A stretch of DNA of 64,000 nt from Fermentimonas sp. (lineage in GTDB: Bacteria > Bacteroidota > Bacteroidia > Bacteroidales > Dysgonomonadaceae), in assembly GCA_015478775.1 (NCBI GenBank), contig JADMKP010000007.1:496001-560000 (forward strand), written 5' to 3'. The stretch's first letter is position 1, and every line of letters starts with the position of its first letter. Positions 45,473 through 53,332 of this stretch are shown here, piece after piece. The notes under the pieces were generated by a model. It saw only the letters and a program-made list of their open reading frames with translations, ran no database searches and had not been told where the DNA came from. A program made the translations under genes and the position numbers.

Positions 45473-46180
45473 ATGAAACTTGATCTATGTCCGTCCCCAG
45501 CACTATATCAACACTATAAATCTGATAATGACACTGTTGTTGTAGTAGATGTATTTAGAGCTTCGGCTACAATGTGTATGATGTTAAACAAAGGTGCTTC
45601 TGCTATAATACCTGTCTCAAATAGTGAATTAGCAAAACAATATAAATCGAAGGGGTATTTGGTAGGTGCCGAACGTAATACAAAAAAATGCGAATTTGCA
45701 GACTTTGGTAATTCACCTTTTGATTATACTCCCGAAAAAGTGAAAGGGAAAGAAATTGTGTTTACAACAACAAACGGAACAAGAGCAATTGATGTTGCAA
45801 GCAATTGCAAAGAGCTTTTGATAGGAACATTCCCTAATATTGATGCCGTTGCCGATAGATGTTTAAGCAGGGCTGAAAGGGTTGTTATATTGTGTGCCGG
45901 TTGGAATAATCGTATAAGTATTGAGGACACGCTATTTGGGGGTGCTTTAGCAGAAAAACTTTTAGAAAAAGCTGATATAAAATTCGATTCAGACTCGATA
46001 AGAATGACGTATGAGCTGTGGCTTAGAGTTAAAAATAACTTACACGAATATCTTAAGCTGAGCGACCATTACCAGCGACTTATAAATAATTCTGCAGTGG
46101 GAGATATTGATTTTTGTATAACTCCTAATAGTATTTCAATTGTTCCTGTTTACAATAAAATGGATAAAAAGATTTATTAA
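45473..46180 (+). CDS. comB: 2-phosphosulfolactate phosphatase family protein
   Basis: The ComB family removes phosphate from 2-phosphosulfolactate, a step named from methanogen coenzyme M synthesis. The 235-residue protein has VVVDVFRASATM (about 22-33), GAERNTKKCEFADFGNSPF (about 64-82), TTTNGTRAI (about 97-105) and CAGWNNRISIEDTLFGGAL (about 142-160), all family signatures. No ComA, sulfolactate dehydrogenase or cysteate genes are adjacent, so the pathway is unclear; sulfonate or sulfonolipid metabolism is a guess. Its stop overlaps the convergent hslR stop by four bases. Confidence 0.87.
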   Translation: MKLDLCPSPALYQHYKSDNDTVVVVDVFRASATMCMMLNKGASAIIPVSNSELAKQYKSKGYLVGAERNTKKCEFADFGNSPFDYTPEKVKGKEIVFTTTNGTRAIDVASNCKELLIGTFPNIDAVADRCLSRAERVVILCAGWNNRISIEDTLFGGALAEKLLEKADIKFDSDSIRMTYELWLRVKNNLHEYLKLSDHYQRLINNSAVGDIDFCITPNSISIVPVYNKMDKKIY

Positions 46181-46584
46181 TCATCTCCCCAATCAATATC
46201 ATCTAAGTCTATATTGCCGGTAAAGTTCTCAAGATCTCTGCGATCTTTCTTTGTAGGCCTGCCAGCTCCTCTTTGTCTGTCAACAAAACCACTTATTTTG
46301 TTTAATTCCAGTATCTCGTATTGATCAGGTGAAGTTACATTTTCCATAAATTCCGAGACTAGCTTGGCACCCATACGTTTATCGGCTAACTTGAGTACTT
46401 TAAAAGAAAAAACCACCGGGGACTTTTTAACCTGAACAATATCTCCTACTTTTATATTTCTGGAAGCTTTAACCGGTAAATTGTCTATCATTACACGATT
46501 TTTCTTACACGTGTCAACTGCAAGAGTTCGTGATTTGAAAATTCTAACAGCCCACAACCATTTATCTATTCTTACCTCTTCCAT
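46177..46584 (-). CDS. hslR: S4-domain RNA-binding protein, Hsp15 type
   Basis: A heat-shock-type protein that in E. coli binds free 50S subunits carrying nascent peptidyl-tRNA. The 135-residue product opens with VRIDKWLWAVRIFKSRTLAVDTCKKNRVMIDNLPVKASRNIKVGDIV, a full S4 fold. A basic/acidic tail follows (DRQRGAGRPTKKDRRDLENF). It is 25 bases downstream of pth, so three translation-linked genes (rplY, pth, hslR) form one unit. Confidence 0.87.
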   Translation of the reverse strand: MEEVRIDKWLWAVRIFKSRTLAVDTCKKNRVMIDNLPVKASRNIKVGDIVQVKKSPVVFSFKVLKLADKRMGAKLVSEFMENVTSPDQYEILELNKISGFVDRQRGAGRPTKKDRRDLENFTGNIDLDDIDWGDD

Positions 46585-46609
46585 TACTAACTAAAAACAA
46601 ACAAATATC

Positions 46610-47170
46610 TTACTTATTGTTGTATTGATTCATCGTGATACTTATACCTGCAAGACAAAAACTAGATATTATTTCTGTTGCAGACTCAATCCTTTCGGAC
46701 AACTTAAGCTTTTCCTCATCAGAGAATTCTTCAAGTACATAATTAACTTGAGATCCGCGCGGGAAGTCATTTCCAATACCAAATCTCAATCGAGGATAAT
46801 TTTGCCCTATAAGATCTTGTATGTGTCTTAAACCATTATGACCTGCATCACTACCTTTTGATTTCAACCTAAGCGTTCCGTAAGGCAAAGCCAGGTCATC
46901 AACTACAACTAAAAGATTATTATTATTAATCTTCTCCTTTTGCATCCAATAACGGATTGCATTTCCACTAAGATTCATAAATGTTGATGGCTTTAGCAAT
47001 ATCAACGATTTATTCTTAAGTCGCATTTCCGATACAAAGCCATATCGTTTATCCTCAAAAACAGCATTGGACGCTTTTGCAAAAGCGTCCAATACCATAA
47101 AGCCTATATTGTGGCGGGTTCGCTCATAATCCGGTCCGATATTGCCCAATCCCGCTATCAAATATTTCAT
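46610..47170 (-). CDS. pth: Peptidyl-tRNA hydrolase
   Basis: Frees tRNA from peptidyl-tRNA that drops off the ribosome. In 186 residues it shows [18 protein letters not shown] with catalytic His20, [12 protein letters not shown] (about 63-74) and [26 protein letters not shown] with the catalytic Asp (about 93). [14 protein letters not shown] lies near the C-terminus. It lies 9 bases downstream of rplY, a widely conserved pairing. Confidence 0.96.
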   Translation of the reverse strand: MKYLIAGLGNIGPDYERTRHNIGFMVLDAFAKASNAVFEDKRYGFVSEMRLKNKSLILLKPSTFMNLSGNAIRYWMQKEKINNNNLLVVVDDLALPYGTLRLKSKGSDAGHNGLRHIQDLIGQNYPRLRFGIGNDFPRGSQVNYVLEEFSDEEKLKLSERIESATEIISSFCLAGISITMNQYNNK

Positions 47171-47179
47171 ACAATAATA

Positions 47180-47812
47180 CTATTCTTCTGAAGTCTCTTC
47201 TGCTGTTTCTTCACTTTCTGTTTCATCAACCTCTAAAGCTGCAGCACTCATATCACTTCTTGTTGCACGTGTTACTTGAACGCGACAAACAACAGCATTC
47301 TTAGAATTAAGAAGTTCAAGTCCTTCAAACTTCAAATCTCCAACCTGAATAGATTTGCCAATTTTTAGTTTTTCTACATTAACAACCAGCTCTTCCGGTA
47401 ATTTTGCTGCTAAAGCTCTAACTTTCAACTTGCGTAAGTCGAGTGACAATTTACCACCAGCTTTTACACCAGCAGCTAGTCCTGATAAACGTACAGGTAG
47501 CTCAATAACCACAGGTACACTTTCAAATACATGTAGAAAATCTAAATGTAGAACTGTGTCCTTAACAGGGTGAAACTGTGAATCTTTTAAAATAGCCTGC
47601 ATTTTCTTGCCCCCTAAATCGAGGTTAACCAGAAACACTTCCGGAGTGTAAATGAGATTACGAACATCACTTTGATTTACAACAAAGTTTAGATTCTCCT
47701 CATCATTACCACCGTATACTACGCATGGTATTAACCCTTGACGACGAAATGATTTCGCTGCCTTTTTTCCAAAACCATCTCTGATTTCGCCTTTTAATTC
47801 AAATGTCTTCAT
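47180..47812 (-). CDS. rplY: 50S ribosomal protein L25/general stress protein Ctc
   Basis: Binds 5S rRNA in the large subunit. The 210-residue protein is the long CTC form. An N-terminal L25 domain (GFGKKAAKSFRRQGLIPCVVYGGN, about 12-35; FHPVKDTVLHLDFLHV, about 77-92) is followed by the beta domain and an acidic tail (ESEETAEETSEE). It opens the rplY-pth-hslR run. A -7 box (TATCTTTG, complement of 47892-47899) lies 80 bases upstream, in the gap to the GH20 gene. Confidence 0.95.
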   Translation of the reverse strand: MKTFELKGEIRDGFGKKAAKSFRRQGLIPCVVYGGNDEENLNFVVNQSDVRNLIYTPEVFLVNLDLGGKKMQAILKDSQFHPVKDTVLHLDFLHVFESVPVVIELPVRLSGLAAGVKAGGKLSLDLRKLKVRALAAKLPEELVVNVEKLKIGKSIQVGDLKFEGLELLNSKNAVVCRVQVTRATRSDMSAAALEVDETESEETAEETSEE

Positions 47813-47891
47813 TTTTTTAATTGTTTTGTGTTACTCAAAATAAAGTGCTTTCCTTATTTCCCATCACACGGGAGCTTTCAAAAAAGCGGCG

Positions 47892-47899
47892 CAAAGATA
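47892..47899 (-). promoter_or_regulatory. Probable -7 promoter element for rplY
   Basis: Reads TATCTTTG on the minus strand, an exact TANNTTTG match. The leader to the rplY ATG would be about 75 bases. No TTG at -33 was found. Confidence 0.45.
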
Positions 47900-47926
47900 G
47901 TGATTTACTATTTATTATCCTATTTT

Positions 47927-49831
47927 CTATCTTACTCTTTTTTTCAAATCTTCTACCTGAATGGACATTAACCTCCCTATCGGTTTATCTTCGCGATAAG
48001 TAATTATCCTCATAATGTCTGCATCTCTTGGTATAAGTTGCGGTTCTGTATATTTGGGATAGAAGTTATCGGGAGTTGAAGCATCAAAACTGGTGTAAAT
48101 TTCTAGACCTTTAATTTCGGTGTCCAATGCAACGTAAAAGTCCTCTCCTTTTTTTGTAACAGTAACAATCGGATCGTATATAGCAGGTGAGTATTTTATA
48201 TTCGCATAATCAAAACGATTGAAATGATTTTCAGTCTTTGCAACGAAGTTATCCCAGTCCTTATTTGCCTTTGGCGACCAAAGTGACTCTGCTACTGCAA
48301 AACCACGCGGCCAGGTCATATATTCAGCTTGTCTGATATTATAGACCTGCTCGGTCCATAAATTAGCCTGTCCCCCTAATATGTAATCTTCATTTGCACC
48401 TTCTGGTATCGGATCGAACTTATATGTCTGGTTGAGTCTCAAAGAAGCATATACCCTTGGCTCTGTAGCTATATCTCCCTGCATATAATCTATATAAACA
48501 TAATTAGTGGGACTCATTACAACCATATGACCAGAATTGGATGCCTCTATACCGTAGTCTACTCCACGCCAACTCATTAAACCTGTTGTCGGAGTTATTC
48601 CTCCTTCGAGGATTTCATCCCAACCCATCATTTTTTTGTTCTTGGACAGAATAATCTGTTCTACTCTTTTACCGAAATAAGACTGTACCTCTGCCATATT
48701 ATTCAAATTCTCACGTTTCATGAGATCTTTCACATCAGACGACTTTTCCCAAAATGTATAGGGAGCCTCGTCTCCACCTGTGTGTATGTACTCAAAAGGG
48801 AAAAGGGCTGCAACTTCGGTTATAACTTTATCCATGAATTCATAAACTTTTTCATCAGCAGGATTTAAAGTATTCTCATATATTGCTTCAGGTCTACCAC
48901 CAGTATTCCAATCTAAAAAAGTAGCTCCTGTTCTCACGAAGTGATCACCGCTTTCGGGAAAGCATGCCAGTTCAGGGTAAGCTGCTAATACTGCAGAACT
49001 ATGACCCGGAACATCTATCTCGGGTACGATCTGAATATTTCTTTCTAAAGCATAATTAACAACATCTCTGATTTCATCATGGGTATAAAAACCGCCATAA
49101 TTTTTTGGAGCAGTAGAATCAGGTTGTTCAAAACCGCCAAACCAACCTATTTGCTCAGTACGCCATGCACCAACTTCTGTAAGTTTTGGCAAACTTTTAA
49201 TTTCAATTCTCCATCCTTCGTCATCAGTAAGGTGCCAGTGAAACATATTGAATTTATATTTCACCATATTATCGATATATTTCTTAACCTCCTCTACTGT
49301 GAAGAAATGACGTGAAACATCTAACATCAATCCTCTCCAACCAACTCTAGGGTAATCGATAATCTCTAGTAGAGGCACCTGCCATGATACATTATCCTCC
49401 TTTTTATCACTTTCTATTTGAGGGGGCAGCAATTGAAACAATGTTTGCAAACCATATATCAGACCCGATGAAGTATTTGCATGTATTGCTATTTTATCGT
49501 TAGTTACATTAAGGGAATACCCTTCATCCCCAATTTGATTGTTCACTGTGCTGTTTAATACTAACACAATATTTGCATTTTTATCAGAATTGATAAACTT
49601 AACCTTCTTGCCAGGTGCTATAGTCAATTTCTCTTCTACTAAACTTCTTAAGTAATTTACTTTCTCCCCATTAGGAATAGAAACAACTACTTCATCCGGA
49701 AGAACATAGTGTCCTCCTTTTTTCACCATGGACACGGGTTCAGGAATTATTGCAATCTTGCGCTCTGCCTGTTGAGCAAAAATCACCGATGTGAAAACAA
49801 ACAATGAGATTAAAAGAGTAATCTTTTTCAT
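47927..49831 (-). CDS. Beta-N-acetylhexosaminidase, glycoside hydrolase family 20
   Basis: Removes terminal N-acetylhexosamine from glycans in the periplasm or at the surface. The 634-residue protein has a signal peptide (hydrophobic 5-19, FAQ end) and an N-terminal GH20b domain. The catalytic barrel contains GWRGLMLDVSRHFFTVEEVKKYID and FHWHLTDDEGWRIEI. The catalytic Asp-Glu pair is in YIHTGGDEAPYTFW (about 348). A C-terminal beta domain (about 535-634) resembles the chitobiase C-terminal domain. It is monocistronic, not next to the SusCD pair. Confidence 0.93.
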   Translation of the reverse strand: MKKITLLISLFVFTSVIFAQQAERKIAIIPEPVSMVKKGGHYVLPDEVVVSIPNGEKVNYLRSLVEEKLTIAPGKKVKFINSDKNANIVLVLNSTVNNQIGDEGYSLNVTNDKIAIHANTSSGLIYGLQTLFQLLPPQIESDKKEDNVSWQVPLLEIIDYPRVGWRGLMLDVSRHFFTVEEVKKYIDNMVKYKFNMFHWHLTDDEGWRIEIKSLPKLTEVGAWRTEQIGWFGGFEQPDSTAPKNYGGFYTHDEIRDVVNYALERNIQIVPEIDVPGHSSAVLAAYPELACFPESGDHFVRTGATFLDWNTGGRPEAIYENTLNPADEKVYEFMDKVITEVAALFPFEYIHTGGDEAPYTFWEKSSDVKDLMKRENLNNMAEVQSYFGKRVEQIILSKNKKMMGWDEILEGGITPTTGLMSWRGVDYGIEASNSGHMVVMSPTNYVYIDYMQGDIATEPRVYASLRLNQTYKFDPIPEGANEDYILGGQANLWTEQVYNIRQAEYMTWPRGFAVAESLWSPKANKDWDNFVAKTENHFNRFDYANIKYSPAIYDPIVTVTKKGEDFYVALDTEIKGLEIYTSFDASTPDNFYPKYTEPQLIPRDADIMRIITYREDKPIGRLMSIQVEDLKKRVR

Positions 49832-49954
49832 TTCCTAGAATTTAAAATATTTAATTTTGTATATAAGTTCTCACAAACATACAAAAATTACAAATAATGC
49901 GATTCTTAAATCGTCCTTTTCTACTAATTCAGTTCAACTTCCCAAAAAAATAAC

Positions 49955-49962
49955 TACTTTTG
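49955..49962 (+). promoter_or_regulatory. Probable -7 promoter element for the nusB operon
   Basis: TACTTTTG matches TANNTTTG, 47 bases before the nusB start chosen at 50010. TTC rather than TTG lies near the -33 position. Confidence 0.45.
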
Positions 49963-50009
49963 CAGTTCCGAAAATAAGATTAGTTAAAGGAAAAAAGTTC
50001 ATTAAGAAA

Positions 50010-50936
50010 ATGATAAACAGAAATTTAATTCGTATTAGAGTAGTCCAGTTAGTTTATTCATGGTATCAAGGTACGAATAAAGATTTGCGAAAAGCCGAAA
50101 AGGAATTAATGTTCGGCTTACAGAAGTCATACGATCTATATTATTATATGTTATTATTAATGATAGAGATCACAAAAATGTATGACAGCAGAGTAGAGAC
50201 AAAAAGAAATAAATTTCTTCCCACAGAAGAAGATATTAATCCTAACACTCAACTGCTAAGGAACAAGTTTATTCTTCAACTAGAAGGTATTAATCAGTTA
50301 AGCAGTTATACCAATGAGAGGCCGATGTCATGGACCGACCATGAAACATTTGTTAAAACCCTCCTGGAATCTATCTTAGAATCAGACACTTATTTAAGCT
50401 ATTCTAAAATTGAAAATCCAACATACAACGAAGATAGAGAGTTTTGGAGAAAAATATTCAAACAGTTTATCTATGGAAATGAGGATTTAGACGATTTGCT
50501 AGAAGATGAATGCATTTATTGGAATGACGATGTAGAGATAGTTCAATCATTTGTGCTTAAAACAATTAAAAAGTTCTCAGAAGAATTAGGACCTAAACAA
50601 CCTCTTTTGCCTATGTTTAAGGATGAAGAGGATAAAAATTTTGCACTAAAGCTTTTGCATGAAACAATTTTAAGTGAAAACAAATTCAGAGAGTATATAG
50701 AGAAGCATACTGATAAATGGGATTTTGAGAGAATTGCTCTAATGGATCTTGTAATCATGCAAATTGCATTAGCTGAGATATTTAGCTTCGATTCCATTCC
50801 AATTAATGTGTCATTAAATGAGTATATTGAGATTTCAAAATCATATAGTACTCCCAAGAGTGGAACCTTTATAAATGGAATTTTAAATGCAATTGTGCAG
50901 CATATAAAGAAAGAAAATATTATCTTTAAAAATTAA
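50010..50936 (+). CDS. nusB: NusB-family transcription antitermination factor, long Bacteroidetes form
   Basis: NusB binds boxA RNA with S10 in rRNA antitermination. I place the start at the ATG at 50010 (MINRNLIRIRVVQLVYSWYQG), giving 308 residues; the frame extends to 49857 but that part contains the probable promoter. An N-terminal half-NusB fold comes first. The canonical domain is in the C-terminal half, with DKWDFERIALMDLVIMQIALAEIF, PINVSLNEYIEISKSY and SGTFINGILNAIV. This extended layout is usual in Bacteroidetes. It leads the conserved nusB-yajC-ybbR-coaE operon. Confidence 0.92.
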   Translation: MINRNLIRIRVVQLVYSWYQGTNKDLRKAEKELMFGLQKSYDLYYYMLLLMIEITKMYDSRVETKRNKFLPTEEDINPNTQLLRNKFILQLEGINQLSSYTNERPMSWTDHETFVKTLLESILESDTYLSYSKIENPTYNEDREFWRKIFKQFIYGNEDLDDLLEDECIYWNDDVEIVQSFVLKTIKKFSEELGPKQPLLPMFKDEEDKNFALKLLHETILSENKFREYIEKHTDKWDFERIALMDLVIMQIALAEIFSFDSIPINVSLNEYIEISKSYSTPKSGTFINGILNAIVQHIKKENIIFKN

Positions 50937-50963
50937 TATATCAAATTAAAAATAAATACAGTT

Positions 50964-51272
50964 ATGAATATCTTACTACAATTACCAGCTGGTGGTGCTG
51001 GAGGAATGGGCAGCACGCTTTTCATGCTTATAGCAATTATTGCAGTGTTCTACTTCTTTATGATACGTCCACAACAAAAAAAGCAAAAAGATTTGCAAAA
51101 AAGTCGCGAAGCTATGTCAACTGGCGATAAAGTTGTAACTGCTGGTGGTATACACGGCAGAATTAAAGAAGTTGGCGACACATGGTTTCTAGTTGAGGTA
51201 GCTGATGGAGTTAAACTTAAATTCGAAAAATCATCTGTTTACGCATCTTCTAAAGATGTAACGGTACAATAA
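50964..51272 (+). CDS. yajC: Preprotein translocase subunit YajC
   Basis: A small accessory of the SecDF-YajC complex in the inner membrane. The 102-residue protein has a Gly-rich start, one membrane helix (about 15-35, TLFMLIAIIAVFYFFMI), the hallmark RPQQKKQKDLQ just after it, and the cytoplasmic SH3-like part with GDKVVTAGGIHGRI. It lies 27 bases after nusB and 14 before the YbbR-domain gene. Confidence 0.95.
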   Translation: MNILLQLPAGGAGGMGSTLFMLIAIIAVFYFFMIRPQQKKQKDLQKSREAMSTGDKVVTAGGIHGRIKEVGDTWFLVEVADGVKLKFEKSSVYASSKDVTVQ

Positions 51273-51286
51273 ATACATACCCTGTT

Positions 51287-52273
51287 ATGGATATAAAAGC
51301 TGTATTCAGGGAATGGATGCCAAAAATAAAGGACTATTTTTCCACATTCCCGTGGAAAAACATGTTCTCCTTTCTGTTTTTTTTAATAATGGCTTTCATT
51401 TTTTGGTTAATGCTTTTTTTTCAAAAAGAGAACGTAGAGGGCACATACAGATTTGCTTTAAAATACACTAACATCCCGGAAGATGTAGTATTCAACAATC
51501 CTCTACCTCAATTTATCGATATAAGTATCTCTGATAATGGATCAGAGATTTTCAAGTTGGATATTAGGAAAAAAGACTCATTAGATATTGATGTTTCAGA
51601 AATAACTGATGGTGGAACCAGTATATTACAGGGTGAACAGTTCCGCCAACTATTATCTTCTCAATTTGCAACCAGCACCAGAATAAGAGGTTATTATCCC
51701 ATGACTATCTCTTTAGAAACATCAAAATTAGAAAGTAAAGAATTGAAAGTAACATTTGACGGAGAGATTACTACTAGCCGTGCAAACTTGTTGGCAGATA
51801 GTATTGTCTTTATACCATCCAGTGTTATGGCATATGGCTCTAAAGAATCACTTAACAACCTTAAAACAGCAATAACTGAATATACTATATTCAAAAATAT
51901 TAATGCCACATCACAACTTCCTATTACTATTTACCCAATAGAAGGAATCAAATTTTCACCTACCGAAGTTGAAATTTATATTCCGATTGTTGAGTATACC
52001 GAACAAACTTTTGAAATTCCGATAAAAGCAACACACCTCCCTCGCAACCTTGATGTGAAATTCTTCCCTTCTCGCGCAACTGTCTCATTTTCTGTTACAC
52101 TTGATGCTTACAGAGAAATTACTCCAGAAGATTTTGCTATTGAGCTCGACTACAGATCATTCCATGAAAATGAAAATGGCAGAGTAGAATTAATAATCAC
52201 AAAGAAACCTACATCGATAGTAGATCCTAAGATTTCTCCTACAAGTGTTGAATTTCTTTTTGAAAACAAATGA
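51287..52273 (+). CDS. YbbR-domain membrane-anchored protein
   Basis: A 328-residue protein with one membrane anchor (about 25-45, MFSFLFFLIMAFIFWLMLFF) and extracytoplasmic YbbR-like repeats made of beta strands. Motifs such as PSSVMAYGSKESLNNLKTAITEYTIF and FSPTEVEIYIPIVEYTEQTFEIPI fit the domain. In Firmicutes the YbbR protein CdaR regulates a diadenylate cyclase, but no cyclase gene is adjacent here. It overlaps coaE by four bases and lies 14 bases after yajC. Confidence 0.85.
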   Translation: MDIKAVFREWMPKIKDYFSTFPWKNMFSFLFFLIMAFIFWLMLFFQKENVEGTYRFALKYTNIPEDVVFNNPLPQFIDISISDNGSEIFKLDIRKKDSLDIDVSEITDGGTSILQGEQFRQLLSSQFATSTRIRGYYPMTISLETSKLESKELKVTFDGEITTSRANLLADSIVFIPSSVMAYGSKESLNNLKTAITEYTIFKNINATSQLPITIYPIEGIKFSPTEVEIYIPIVEYTEQTFEIPIKATHLPRNLDVKFFPSRATVSFSVTLDAYREITPEDFAIELDYRSFHENENGRVELIITKKPTSIVDPKISPTSVEFLFENK

Positions 52274-52845
52274 TTAAAATAGGTATTACAGGAGGTATTG
52301 GTAGTGGGAAGTCGGTTGTATGTGATATCTTCCTCCTTCATAACATACCTGTATATGATGCTGACAAAGAAGCTAAACTTCTCACCAACACCTCTGACGT
52401 CATAAGAGATAAGCTAATTAACCATTTTGGCAACGTTATATATAAAGATAATGAGCTTAATCGAAAATTATTTGGAGAGCTAATTTTCAATAACGAGGAT
52501 AACCTTAAAATTGCCAATTCGATAATTCACCCCGAAGTAGCTAATTCATTTTTGAAATGGTGTCAAAATCATTCAAGTTCTAGTATTGTAGCAATTGAAT
52601 CGGCCATTTTAATAGAAGCCGGTTTCAAAAAATATATTGACAAACTAATCACTGTTTGTGCTCCTAAAGAATTACGTATCAATAGAGTTGTAAATCGTGA
52701 TAACACAAGTGTAGCTAACATTAAAGCTCGTATTAATAATCAAATATCAGAAGATGAGCGAATTCGATTTTCTGATTATATAATTTACAATGACAACTCC
52801 CGTTCATTAATCCTGCAAGTATCCGATATTATCAATAACCTCTAA
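52270..52845 (+). CDS. coaE: Dephospho-CoA kinase
   Basis: Catalyses the last step of CoA synthesis. In 191 residues it has the P-loop GITGGIGSGKSVVCDIF (4-20), YDADKEAKLL (about 33) and a SAILIEAGF segment (about 111-119). The late RVVNRDNTSVANIKARINNQISEDER segment (about 136) is the family LID/CoA region. Its ATG overlaps the YbbR-gene stop (ATGA). A hairpin at 52854-52884 follows. Confidence 0.95.
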   Translation: MIKIGITGGIGSGKSVVCDIFLLHNIPVYDADKEAKLLTNTSDVIRDKLINHFGNVIYKDNELNRKLFGELIFNNEDNLKIANSIIHPEVANSFLKWCQNHSSSSIVAIESAILIEAGFKKYIDKLITVCAPKELRINRVVNRDNTSVANIKARINNQISEDERIRFSDYIIYNDNSRSLILQVSDIINNL

Positions 52846-52853
52846 TTTTAAGT

Positions 52854-52884
52854 GTTAATCACAGGGACAAGGCCCGTGATTAAC
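52854..52884 (+). terminator. Long hairpin after the nusB-coaE operon, no T tract
   Basis: GTTAATCAC (52854-52862) pairs with GTGATTAAC (52876-52884) and GGG with CCC, with one bulged A and a 6-base loop: a 12-bp stem. It begins 9 bases after coaE, the position of a terminator, but CTATACTTG follows rather than T residues. It may end transcription weakly or protect the 3' end. Confidence 0.6.
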
Positions 52885-52934
52885 CTATACTTGACATAGT
52901 ATTCACTTATACTTACCTTATTATAACATAAAGC

Positions 52935-52989
52935 AACCATAAGGCAACTATATGTCAACCATATGTCAACCATATGTCAACCATAAGAG
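52935..52989. repeat. Five tandem copies of an 11-bp repeat
   Basis: Units of AACCATATGTC are arranged head to tail: AACCATAAGGC, AACTATATGTC, AACCATATGTC, AACCATATGTC, AACCATAAGAG. Unit length equals about one helical turn. The array lies in the 278-base gap between coaE and the winged-helix gene, 66 bases upstream of the latter's promoter. Confidence 0.9.
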
Positions 52990-53054
52990 AAATCAGGATG
53001 ATACAAAGTTCAAATGAACCTCTGTTAATCAATAAATCAGTTGAAAATCAATAT

Positions 53055-53084
53055 TTGTTTATTTTAATTTTAGATGTAACTTTA
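53055..53084 (+). promoter_or_regulatory. Promoter of the winged-helix/FAD oxidoreductase unit
   Basis: TTG (53055-53057), a 19-base spacer and TAACTTTA (53077-53084) match the Bacteroidetes consensus with one mismatch in the last -7 base. Confidence 0.65.
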
Positions 53085-53123
53085 CGGGAGAATTTTAATT
53101 CAAAATAAAAACAAATAAACAAT

Positions 53124-53321
53124 ATGATAGAAGCATTTGGAATTAACGCAGGAAAGATTTGGACAATTTTAGATGAAAAGGGGAATCAAAATATTAAGGA
53201 TATAAAAAGAGCAACAAAATTTACAGACAAAAACCTCTATGCTGCTCTTGGATGGCTTGGTAGAGAAGGAAAGATTAAAATGGAAGAATCGGGCAAAGAC
53301 ATTTTTATTTCTTTAGTGTAG
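53124..53321 (+). CDS. Small winged helix-turn-helix protein (DUF2582 type)
   Basis: A 65-residue protein made of one winged-helix fold: GINAGKIWTILDEKGNQNIKDIKRATKFTDKNLYAALGWLGREGKIKMEE. The last strands (GKDIFISLV) complete the wing. It resembles the DUF2582 winged-helix family, whose members may bind DNA or only mediate contacts. The FAD/Fe-S oxidoreductase gene follows 11 bases later in the same transcript. It is a plausible ligand for the adjacent tandem repeat, but nothing in the sequence proves that. Confidence 0.82.
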   Translation: MIEAFGINAGKIWTILDEKGNQNIKDIKRATKFTDKNLYAALGWLGREGKIKMEESGKDIFISLV

Positions 53322-53332
53322 CAATATAATCA

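Noticed and set aside
49857-50009. 51-codon N-terminal extension of NusB
   Set aside because: The segment carries a -7 promoter box at 49955-49962 and does not resemble the family; the ATG at 50010 begins the conserved sequence.
52935-52989. Tandem repeat as a CRISPR array
   Set aside because: Units are 11 bp with no spacers between them and no cas genes nearby.
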